NCBI GenBank assembly: GCA_029557965.1
Contig: JAKQIM010000040.1
Span: 1 to 36,730 of the forward strand
DNA length: 36,730 nt
Source of the DNA: Chloroflexota bacterium
GTDB lineage: Bacteria > Chloroflexota > Anaerolineae > Anaerolineales > UBA4823
Direction: 5' to 3'
Within the stretch, counting starts at the first letter, position 1, and each line of letters starts with the position of its first letter. Under the pieces are notes generated by a model. It was given only the letters and a program-made list of their open reading frames with translations, was not told the DNA's origin and ran no database searches. Shown one piece after another: positions 23,817-30,952 of this stretch. Both the position numbers and the translations under genes were made by a program.

Positions 23817-24836
23817 CTACACCTTGCGCACCGTTTCCTTCAGCGCCTCCAGCCTGGCCTGTGCCAATCCCGGCAAAGCATCCAGGGCAAAGAACGCCCC
23901 GCTGCCCTCGACCACCAGCGAGGCCGAGATATTGCCGTGCAGAACCGCCTGCAAGGGATCGTAAGTGCGCCGGTAGCCAGCCAAGAAACCACCACAAAAG
24001 GCATCCCCAGCCCCGGTGGTATCTACCAGGCGGGCCGGGTAGGCTGAAATCTCCCAGCGCGCTTTCGAGACCGAATCGTACAACAATTGGCCGCGCTCGC
24101 CACATTTGATGACCACGAATTCGCAGCCATAAGCCCCCAAGGCCTCTGCCATCTGCCACAAGTTGGTGCTGCGTCCATGAAAGAGGTTGCGCAGGTCATC
24201 TTCAGACGGTATGAAAGCGGTCAGCCCGGTCAGCAAAGCCGGGATATCATCCCAGAAAGTGGGTGTCATCGTCCCAGGAGAGGGGTCAAGCGTGACCGTG
24301 GTAAAGCCTGCCTGGCGCAGAACGGCTGGCAAAAGGGTGTGGGTCAGGTAATCCAGTGGGCAAAGGTGGGCCGCGCTGGCATCGAGAAAATCTTCTGGGA
24401 AATCCCCCTGGCGCAGCGAGATCGGGCCCAGGCGCGTGCGGCTGTCGAAGGTATTGGCGGGTGGGCGGTATCCCAACAACGCCTTCGGGAACTGCAAACC
24501 CAGGCGGGCAAAATGCACCACCGGGTCATCCACCAGGCGCGTGCTGCGGTCGGTGAAGGCATAGAAGGAACGCAAATCAACCGCTTCGGGCAAGATGCGA
24601 ATACCGCGCGTATCGAAACCGCGCTGCTTCAATGCATCCAGCCATTCGCGCGGGTAGTCCTCACCTACCCGCGCCACCAGGCCTGGCATCGCTTCAGGCT
24701 CCCAAATGCCCAGGCCCACCGCCGCATAGACCAGGTTGCCGCCCAATACATCCAGCAGCGCTTTGCCATTGGGCAGCAGCGCATACTCGCGGCGCAGTTG
24801 CCCGGCAATAATGTACCGTAACGAGGCTGTAGACAT
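23817..24836 (-). CDS. PfkB-family carbohydrate kinase
   Basis: 339 residues. The ribokinase-type C-terminal signature DTTGAGDAFCGGFLAG places the catalytic base at D278; GG at 32-33 (DVLGGNLVYAA) is the N-terminal substrate motif. PfkB enzymes phosphorylate a sugar or nucleoside using ATP. The variable region (VDDPVVHFARLGLQFPKALLGYRP) is not one I can tie to a substrate. No Shine-Dalgarno is seen; a perfect -10 box ends 7 bases before the ATG, so a leaderless mRNA is likely. It starts 35 bases after the end of the third M23 lipoprotein gene. Confidence 0.9.
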   Translation of the reverse strand: MSTASLRYIIAGQLRREYALLPNGKALLDVLGGNLVYAAVGLGIWEPEAMPGLVARVGEDYPREWLDALKQRGFDTRGIRILPEAVDLRSFYAFTDRSTRLVDDPVVHFARLGLQFPKALLGYRPPANTFDSRTRLGPISLRQGDFPEDFLDASAAHLCPLDYLTHTLLPAVLRQAGFTTVTLDPSPGTMTPTFWDDIPALLTGLTAFIPSEDDLRNLFHGRSTNLWQMAEALGAYGCEFVVIKCGERGQLLYDSVSKARWEISAYPARLVDTTGAGDAFCGGFLAGYRRTYDPLQAVLHGNISASLVVEGSGAFFALDALPGLAQARLEALKETVRKV

Positions 24837-24843
24837 AGCTTAG

Positions 24844-24849
24844 ATTATA
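24844..24849 (-). promoter_or_regulatory. -10 box of the PfkB gene, leaderless arrangement
   Basis: A perfect TATAAT on the - strand ends exactly 7 bases before the ATG at 24836, so transcription would begin at the start codon. No good -35 is seen. Confidence 0.55.
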
Positions 24850-24871
24850 AGACAAAACCCCATCTTCCGGC

Positions 24872-26365
24872 TTATTTTCCCGCTTCGATCTGGCTGCCGG
24901 CATCAGCAAAGGTGTTGGCCGTGATCGTATGCCAGCCGCGCTGCAAAGTGCCCTGGTATTCTTGGGCACCGTTGCGAGCTACCCAGCCTTCCAGGTTAAA
25001 AGCCAGTGCGCCATCAGCCAAGACCCATTCGCCGTTGTACTTACGGGCAATATGGATGTGGGTGCCGGTGGCGCGCCCGCCTTCGCAAGAGGGTTGGCCC
25101 AGCAAGTCACCCGCTTCGACCACCTTTCCTGCCAGCGCGCGTCCCTTGGATGCGACGTGGTAATAAAACACCGTCCAACCCGTGCGCTCTTCGCCATCGC
25201 CATCCAGATCCAATACCACCGTGCCATACTCAGAGCGCACCACAACCCCCGCCGCCACTGCGGTAGCCCAGGCCGAGGTTGGGGAGCAGCCGCTTTCCAT
25301 TGCGCCGGGCGCAAAATCCAGGGCCGCCAGCGGCTGCCCCTCGCCATAGCTGGAGTGCGGGCCGCCCGTGTAAGCCCAGGTCAGGCCGGGAAGAAAAGGC
25401 AGCTTGAATTCTGGCTGGGCCAGGCTGCCGGGAATATGGGGAACATCTGCCGCCCAGGGATCTCCGAACAAAGAGGTGTATGCGCTGGCGAAGCCATCGT
25501 AAGCCACTGCCCGCTCATAGTCCTGTCCATCCAAAAGGTGAGCGTAATAATACTGGATTGCCACAGTCGCGGCGTTCAACCAGGGGTCGGGGCGTTCCAG
25601 CCGCCCGCTCAGGCGGTCGAATTCCAACATGCTGCCAGACCGCCAGCCATAATAGCCGTTGTTCAGCGTATTGGCAGCCCAAACAAGCTGCAAATAGAAC
25701 CCCTTCTGTCGCCAATCTTCGTTGCCGAGCAAGTAAGCGGTATTTGAGGGCCTCTCGGGCTGGGTCAGCGCACCGTTCCAGTATTCCAACAAGGCCAGCA
25801 AGAGCCGCGGGCTGACACTGTGGTCCACCGCCACGTAATCGATAATTGTCGCCGCACTGCGGGTATCGCCATAAGCGTAGTCGCGGTAATCCTTCAACCA
25901 GCCAGGGTGTTCTGCCACAAAGGCCGCGGTGTCAAAATCGATCTGGGCCGGCCCATTGATGAACAGGCTGTCGGGCAAGATCTTATACGGCGAACCCCAA
26001 AACGGCACATAATAGACTGGGATTTTCATGGGCATGCCCGGCGGCATGGTGCTGGCATTGGCAGGAATGAAGGAATTGGCAGCCAGGATCTCTTCGACCG
26101 TGGTATTGAAACGCAAAGCCAGGGTTGGCAGCGTATCGCCAGTTTGTGCAACATAATCGACCAATTCCCCCGGGGTATAGGGCGGCCGCGTAGGATAAGG
26201 GGTAACAGCCAGCTCACTGCCAGCTTCGGTAGGCTCAACCCCTGCCGGCTCAGGCGTCTGATTGCCGCCCACACCTGGTACAGGGGCCGCCACAACGGAC
26301 TGGCAGGCGCTCAATATCCAAACAATACATACCAATAAATAAAGGTTCTTCTTGCCACAGCTCAC
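24872..26365 (-). CDS. Lipoprotein with LysM, lysozyme-like and M23 domains (copy C)
   Basis: 497 residues with a GTG start. The lipobox ILSAC gives lipid attachment at C21. A Pro/Thr-rich spacer leads to one LysM (about 68-115, YVAQTGDTLPTLALRFNTT), a peptidoglycan/chitin-binding motif. A helical domain (about 125-325) contains SPRLLLALLEYWNGAL. The C-terminal M23-type domain has the zinc-ligand pattern H...D (GGPH...LDFAP), YYH, and TH-x-H. A loop DLDGDGEERTGW and two conserved Cys are shared with the paralogues. A final segment of about 60 residues (YNGEW onward) follows. It would act on the cell wall outside the membrane. It is third of three tandem paralogues and the most divergent, with a weak ribosome site. 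Confidence 0.82.
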   Translation of the reverse strand: MSCGKKNLYLLVCIVWILSACQSVVAAPVPGVGGNQTPEPAGVEPTEAGSELAVTPYPTRPPYTPGELVDYVAQTGDTLPTLALRFNTTVEEILAANSFIPANASTMPPGMPMKIPVYYVPFWGSPYKILPDSLFINGPAQIDFDTAAFVAEHPGWLKDYRDYAYGDTRSAATIIDYVAVDHSVSPRLLLALLEYWNGALTQPERPSNTAYLLGNEDWRQKGFYLQLVWAANTLNNGYYGWRSGSMLEFDRLSGRLERPDPWLNAATVAIQYYYAHLLDGQDYERAVAYDGFASAYTSLFGDPWAADVPHIPGSLAQPEFKLPFLPGLTWAYTGGPHSSYGEGQPLAALDFAPGAMESGCSPTSAWATAVAAGVVVRSEYGTVVLDLDGDGEERTGWTVFYYHVASKGRALAGKVVEAGDLLGQPSCEGGRATGTHIHIARKYNGEWVLADGALAFNLEGWVARNGAQEYQGTLQRGWHTITANTFADAGSQIEAGK

Positions 26366-26406
26366 TGCTAATTACTCACTTTATCCCAAACTCGCCTTAT
26401 CTACTC

Positions 26407-27993
26407 CTACGGCTCTCTACGCCTGATGATCAACGATTCGCCTTCGCCATATACGCTGGACTTTATTATCAGACCATCACGCGTCAGGGTACCCAGGTAC
26501 ACATCGGCCCCGGCGTGGGCCTCCCACCCGCTCAAGACAAAAGGCAGAGGCCCATCGGCAGGGATCCACTCTCCATTATACTTGCGCGCGACGTGTACAT
26601 GGGTACCAGTTGAGATGCCGCCTTCACAAGAAGGATGGCCTAACAGGTCACTCAGTTCCAGCCAATCGCCTACTTCAACCTGGATCCTTGTGACGTGCAA
26701 ATACAAGATATTCCAGCCAGTCTGTTCAAAGCCGTCACCATCCAGGTCCTGCACAATCACGCCACCGCCAGAACGCACCACCAACCCCGGCGCCATCGCC
26801 GCCACCCACGAGTTGGAGGGGACGCAGCCCGACTGTGTGCTGGCAGGCGCAAAATCTAAGGCGGCACGGGCACCATCACGTTCCCAGGCGCCGTGCGGGC
26901 CACCCGTAAAGCTCCAATATTGCCCGATCAAGAACGGCAGGATCAGTTCGGGTTGGGCCAGGTCCGGTGGGTACAAAGGCTCTACTTCCATGGCCCGCGC
27001 CCAGGGGTTATCAAACATGCGCCGGTAAAGGGCTGGCACCCCAATACTGTCATTCAGGGCCTGCACCCAGTTCACGGTATCGTATACCTGGGCAAAATAA
27101 TACTGCAAAGCAACCGTTCCGGCGTTGAGATCAGGCGCCAGCCGGGCAGACACCCCATCCGAAAACTGGATCTCGGTCACCAGGCCTTCGCGCCAGCCGT
27201 AGAAACCGATTGAGAGTTGATTCACCGCCCATGACAACTGCCCATACAAACCCTTACGACCAAAATCGATCTTTCCTAAGGGATAATCCTCTTGGGTGAT
27301 GCTGGCAGGCTGCCCGTACAACCAACCGCTTTGGTATTCCAACAGCGCCAACAGCAGGCGCGGGTTGATCGAGTTTTCAAGGGCCACTCGTTCCACGATC
27401 TCTGCACCCGTGGTCCACTGGCTGGTTCCCAACCACTCGCGATACTCGCTCAGATACCCGCCGGCCTGGTTAACAAAGGCCTCTACATCAAAACCGATCG
27501 TCGAAGGCGAGTTGATCACTTCGCTGTCAGGCAGGACTTTTTCAGAAAGGGTGGTGTTGGCCAGGCGCTGCGGAATGACCAGCAGGGTATTAGGAGACAA
27601 CAGCGCCGCTGCCGGCAAGGGGTCTGGCGAAGTGATCTCGCTGGCGTCAACGCCAAAGCGCACTGCCACCACGGGTATCGTATCTCCAGCCTGGGTGTAG
27701 TACAACAACGGCGGGGCCGGTGTGCCGGTTTCAGCCGCCACGGGCTCAGCCAGGGCTACACTTGAAGCGACCAACTCGGTGGGATTGAGCTGCTCGGGTA
27801 TGGATGCAGGTTCCTGCCCGCTGCCAATGCCCCCTGGCGCGGGGGTCCCCTGCACCACAACGGTCGGCAGGCTTGCGCCGCCAGGAGCGATGAATAATGG
27901 AGCCTGGGGGCCACCTGCTCCGATCGAGCAAGCCAGGGTTGCCGCTGCCAAAACTGCCCCTACTACCAGAGTTTTAAATGTTTTTTTTGTCAT
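26407..27993 (-). CDS. Lipoprotein with LysM, lysozyme-like and M23 domains (copy B)
   Basis: 528 residues. The signal peptide ends in ATLAC (lipid-modified C22). A long low-complexity spacer precedes a LysM-like segment (LYYTQAGDTIPVVAVRFGVD), less canonical than in copy A. A middle helical domain follows with INPRLLLALLEYQSGWLYG. The M23 domain has GGPH, ALDFAP, YLH and THVH, the loop DLDGDGFEQTGW and Cys in SGC and SCEGG. All metal ligands expected of a lysostaphin-type peptidase are present, so an active endopeptidase is possible. It lies 25 bases after copy A and 41 bases before copy C, in one operon. Confidence 0.83.
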   Translation of the reverse strand: MTKKTFKTLVVGAVLAAATLACSIGAGGPQAPLFIAPGGASLPTVVVQGTPAPGGIGSGQEPASIPEQLNPTELVASSVALAEPVAAETGTPAPPLLYYTQAGDTIPVVAVRFGVDASEITSPDPLPAAALLSPNTLLVIPQRLANTTLSEKVLPDSEVINSPSTIGFDVEAFVNQAGGYLSEYREWLGTSQWTTGAEIVERVALENSINPRLLLALLEYQSGWLYGQPASITQEDYPLGKIDFGRKGLYGQLSWAVNQLSIGFYGWREGLVTEIQFSDGVSARLAPDLNAGTVALQYYFAQVYDTVNWVQALNDSIGVPALYRRMFDNPWARAMEVEPLYPPDLAQPELILPFLIGQYWSFTGGPHGAWERDGARAALDFAPASTQSGCVPSNSWVAAMAPGLVVRSGGGVIVQDLDGDGFEQTGWNILYLHVTRIQVEVGDWLELSDLLGHPSCEGGISTGTHVHVARKYNGEWIPADGPLPFVLSGWEAHAGADVYLGTLTRDGLIIKSSVYGEGESLIIRRREP

Positions 27994-28018
27994 ACCGTCT
28001 AATTACCTGTTTCTTACT

Positions 28019-29572
28019 TCATGGCCTGGAAATCTGGTTAACATCAAACCTGCCGTTCCATGCCTCAATTGATTGCCCATCATCGCGGGTCAAGAAGCCA
28101 TCATACTCCACGCCCGTGCCAGTTGAAGACCAGCCATCCAGCACAAAGGACCAGGCGGCCTGGTCAGCCGGAATCCATTCGCCATTATACCGCCGCGCCA
28201 GGTGCAGGTGCGTGCCGGTGGAATAGCCCCCTTCGCAAGAAGGATGTCCCAGGCGCTCGCCAGCCCGCAGGTAAGTGCCTTCTTGGACGCGCTGGTATTG
28301 GTCAATATGCAAGTAGAGCACGGTCCAGCCTGTCTGCTCAATGCCATCACCGTCCAGGTCTTGCACTACCGATCCGTTTTCAGAGCGCACAACCAACCCA
28401 TCTGCCACGGCTGCCACCCATGCCTCGCTCACCACGCAGCCCATCGGCTCTCCTGGGGGCGCAAAATCCAACCCCGCCCAGGCAGAGCCATCTCCCCACC
28501 CGCCATGCGGCCCACCAGTGAAGGACCATTCGGTCTCATCTTCAAAGGGCAACTGCATCGGCGGCTGTGTAAAGGCCTCTGGCATCAGCGGCTCCACCGT
28601 GTAATCAAAAGGATAACCAAACAACGAAGCGTAGACAGCAAACAGCCCATTCTGTGTAACGGCCTGCTCCCAACCAGGGCGGTCATAAAGCAAGGCATAA
28701 TAAGACTGCACGCCGGCTGTCCCGGCGTTGATCGTGGGGTCGATCGGCACGGTCATGCCATCCGTCAACACCCAAGAGCCTACCGCGTTAACCCGCCACT
28801 GGTAAAAGCCGCGGTTCAAGTTATTCGCCGCCCAGGCAAGCTGCAAATACAGCCCTTTGCGCCAGTAATCCCGGTTGCCCAGGGGCTGATCCAGGGTATC
28901 TTTATCCGGATTGCTCTGCCGCAGCCAACCGCTCTGGTATTCCAACACTGCCAGCAGCAGCCTGGGGTTGACCGAGAATTCGTTCGCCACGCGTTCTACT
29001 ACTTCGGCCCCACTCAAAGTCTGGCCTTCCACATCATCATGGTAACGTGCCAGGTATCCGTCTTGCGCTTCAACAAAACCTTCTATGTCAAAGTCTGCAC
29101 TGTTCGGTCCATAGACCAATTCAGAATCGGGGATCACCTTGAACCCAGGCCCCCGCCCGCCAGGTTCTGGCACCGGGATGACCAATTCTTGCCCGACTGA
29201 GAGCAGGTCTGGGTTGGTGAGCTCGTTGCGCTCGATCAATGCGCTTAAGCTGACCCCATAGCGCCGGGCCACATTTCCCAGCGTATCCCCCACCTGCACC
29301 ACGTAATAATCTTCCTCAGTCCTCAAGCCGGGCAGTTCTCGTACTGCGTCCGGCGTAGGGGTCATAATCGTAGGGTCATCCACCCGGCGGATAAAGGGTA
29401 GGAACATCGCTTCGGTTGGCTGGGGCTGGGCTGCAGAACTGCCGGGTTGAAAAGCCGGCTGCGTGCGCAGAGGCTCTTGAGCCGGCATCACACAGCTTGC
29501 CAGCGCCAACAACACCCCTAACAACACCGCTATCACAGCACATAACCTGGTCAAAATCCGCATACCTCTCAT
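28019..29572 (-). CDS. Lipoprotein with LysM, lysozyme-like and M23 domains (copy A)
   Basis: 517 residues from ATG 29572. Longer in-frame starts up to 29653 lie across the promoter and are rejected; ATG 29563 is an alternative, and neither has a well-placed Shine-Dalgarno. LALASC gives lipidation at C27. It has the best LysM of the three (YYVVQVGDTLGNVARRYGVS...VGQELVIP). A helical domain includes VNPRLLLAVLEYQSGWL and GLYLQLAWAANNLNRGFY. The M23 domain has GGPH, GLDFAPP, YLH and THLH with the DLDGDGIEQTGW loop. It is first in the operon, directly behind a good promoter. The set probably remodels or senses peptidoglycan outside the membrane. Confidence 0.83.
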   Translation of the reverse strand: MRGMRILTRLCAVIAVLLGVLLALASCVMPAQEPLRTQPAFQPGSSAAQPQPTEAMFLPFIRRVDDPTIMTPTPDAVRELPGLRTEEDYYVVQVGDTLGNVARRYGVSLSALIERNELTNPDLLSVGQELVIPVPEPGGRGPGFKVIPDSELVYGPNSADFDIEGFVEAQDGYLARYHDDVEGQTLSGAEVVERVANEFSVNPRLLLAVLEYQSGWLRQSNPDKDTLDQPLGNRDYWRKGLYLQLAWAANNLNRGFYQWRVNAVGSWVLTDGMTVPIDPTINAGTAGVQSYYALLYDRPGWEQAVTQNGLFAVYASLFGYPFDYTVEPLMPEAFTQPPMQLPFEDETEWSFTGGPHGGWGDGSAWAGLDFAPPGEPMGCVVSEAWVAAVADGLVVRSENGSVVQDLDGDGIEQTGWTVLYLHIDQYQRVQEGTYLRAGERLGHPSCEGGYSTGTHLHLARRYNGEWIPADQAAWSFVLDGWSSTGTGVEYDGFLTRDDGQSIEAWNGRFDVNQISRP

Positions 29573-29607
29573 AAAAGTCGCACGCACATCCTGTTCCGAT
29601 TCTTTTG

Positions 29608-29637
29608 ATTTTACATCACAATGATTCTGCCAGTCAA
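29608..29637 (-). promoter_or_regulatory. Promoter of the three-lipoprotein operon
   Basis: On the - strand: TTGACT (29637-29632), 18-base spacer, TAAAAT (29613-29608). The transcript would begin near 29601, about 29 bases before the chosen ATG. Confidence 0.6.
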
Positions 29638-29737
29638 CCAATACGCGCAGCAATTCCCCCGTTTTGTTGCAAGTTCTATACCACTCAAATGGTTACACAA
29701 CCATTAAGCCTGTATCAACGGTCTGCACCTTGCTTAG

Positions 29738-30877
29738 CTAGGGTACCCAGATTAGCCACATGCTACTGGCGCTTACAGCAACACCATAGAGATCTCGATA
29801 TTCGATTGTAGTCTCCCGCCCATTCAACTGCTCCATTGTCGATCGCGGCACTTCAACAAACGACGGCGAGGGTGAACCGCCATATGAAAAATTGTAAACA
29901 AAAACATCTGCCCCATCTAAAAGAACAACCAATTCATCATCCACCACCGCAACCTCCGCAGAGCTCGACATGGATGAGAAATAAAAATGCCCAACATCCG
30001 GCAAAACGGACGGTATGCGCACAGACGTGGTATAGAAGATCTCGCCAGGATAGGTAACGGATCGCCAGGGAATAGAAGCGCCAATATAAACAGGGAAGGT
30101 ATACCGGTAACTATTTTCAACCATCGGCAGATAAAAATGAAGATAATCTATACCACGATACGCGACACAGTTTTGACCATTGATCCCAACGCCAGGTGTT
30201 TGGTTCCACCAGTCAGAACTACAACTATATTGATAAGGATCATAAATCCCCCACTGCTGATAGTCTGTTGTTTCCACAACCAGGTGCGAACAGGTTCCTT
30301 TGTTGGATCTACCCCAATCATCAATGCAGCTGGAACAAGTCTGCGTCGTCGGATCCATGTCGCAGTTACGGTTAAACCACTTACACCCATAAAAATTTCC
30401 CGTGACAACATAAGCCTGGGATAATAGATCTGTCGAAGTGACCTCGCTGCACGTCGGACTAAGACGAAACTGTGTTCTCGCGTCAGCTAAAGTAAGCCAA
30501 TTTGTCCAATACTCATACGAGGAACTTTCAAGTCCTTCACCCGTGGGCATTGCCGTGCGGTTGTTATCAAATACTTGCCAGGATGTGAAGTATTGAGCCC
30601 AGGCTTCTGCATGATAGGGATCAATCACTGTCCACCCCCCGCCATCGGTATCCATATCACAGAAAGCATCCAGCGCAGGTTGAATACCTTCTCCATCTAG
30701 ATCTATTGTGTAATAACCACTCGACAAGCCTGGCTCAGCTTCAAGAATAGCCCGACAATCTTGATAGATCTGGTCAAGCTTTTCTTCCCGCACCACTGAA
30801 AGCCAGTCAAATCCGCCGACCATGGTTATCAGTACGATCATGGTCACGAAGAAAGTATAGGTTTGCTTGCCAATCAT
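29738..30877 (-). CDS. Membrane-anchored protein with fibrinogen-like motif
   Basis: 379 residues. One N-terminal hydrophobic segment (about 8-24) is a signal anchor or uncleaved signal peptide. The sequence from about 42 (CRAILEAEPGLSSGYYTIDLDGEG) to CDMDTDGGGWTVI (about 72-84) matches the N-terminal part of fibrinogen-related domains. Downstream, numerous Cys and aromatic residues (CKWFNRNC, CSSCIDDWG, YSCSSDWW, GINGQNC) suggest a disulphide-rich extracellular domain, then a beta-rich C-terminal portion. Such domains bind sugars or acetylated ligands in animals; in bacteria they are uncommon and unassigned. An AGGGAG precedes the ATG by 8 bases. The gene is AT-richer than its neighbours, and the IS element starts 59 bases upstream, separating it from a likely promoter. 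Confidence 0.7.
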   Translation of the reverse strand: MIGKQTYTFFVTMIVLITMVGGFDWLSVVREEKLDQIYQDCRAILEAEPGLSSGYYTIDLDGEGIQPALDAFCDMDTDGGGWTVIDPYHAEAWAQYFTSWQVFDNNRTAMPTGEGLESSSYEYWTNWLTLADARTQFRLSPTCSEVTSTDLLSQAYVVTGNFYGCKWFNRNCDMDPTTQTCSSCIDDWGRSNKGTCSHLVVETTDYQQWGIYDPYQYSCSSDWWNQTPGVGINGQNCVAYRGIDYLHFYLPMVENSYRYTFPVYIGASIPWRSVTYPGEIFYTTSVRIPSVLPDVGHFYFSSMSSSAEVAVVDDELVVLLDGADVFVYNFSYGGSPSPSFVEVPRSTMEQLNGRETTIEYRDLYGVAVSASSMWLIWVP

Positions 30878-30930
30878 TTTGCAACTCCCTTCAACGGTTG
30901 ATCATCACACCAAATTGCTGTTGCTTAATC

Positions 30931-30936
30931 CATTAC
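30931..30936 (+). repeat. Target-site duplication, left copy
   Basis: CATTAC directly abuts the left end of the insertion sequence and is repeated at its right end (32643-32648). Confidence 0.85.
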
Positions 30937-30952
30937 CCCACATTTCGCACCT
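30937..30952 (+). repeat. Terminal inverted repeat, left
   Basis: 16 bases that pair perfectly with the right end of the element. The last base is also part of the transposase stop codon. Confidence 0.9.

Noticed and set aside
23252-24109. Long open frame on the + strand spanning the M20 and PfkB genes
   Set aside because: Pro/Arg-rich translation, opposite to two recognisable enzymes and crossing their junction.
28202-29200. Long open frame on the + strand (332 codons)
   Set aside because: Antisense to M23 lipoprotein copy A, whose domains are conserved in two paralogues.
29688-29705. 7-bp perfect hairpin after the fibrinogen-like gene
   Set aside because: Short stem (AATGGTT with loop ACAC) and no T-run on the - strand, so not listed as a terminator.
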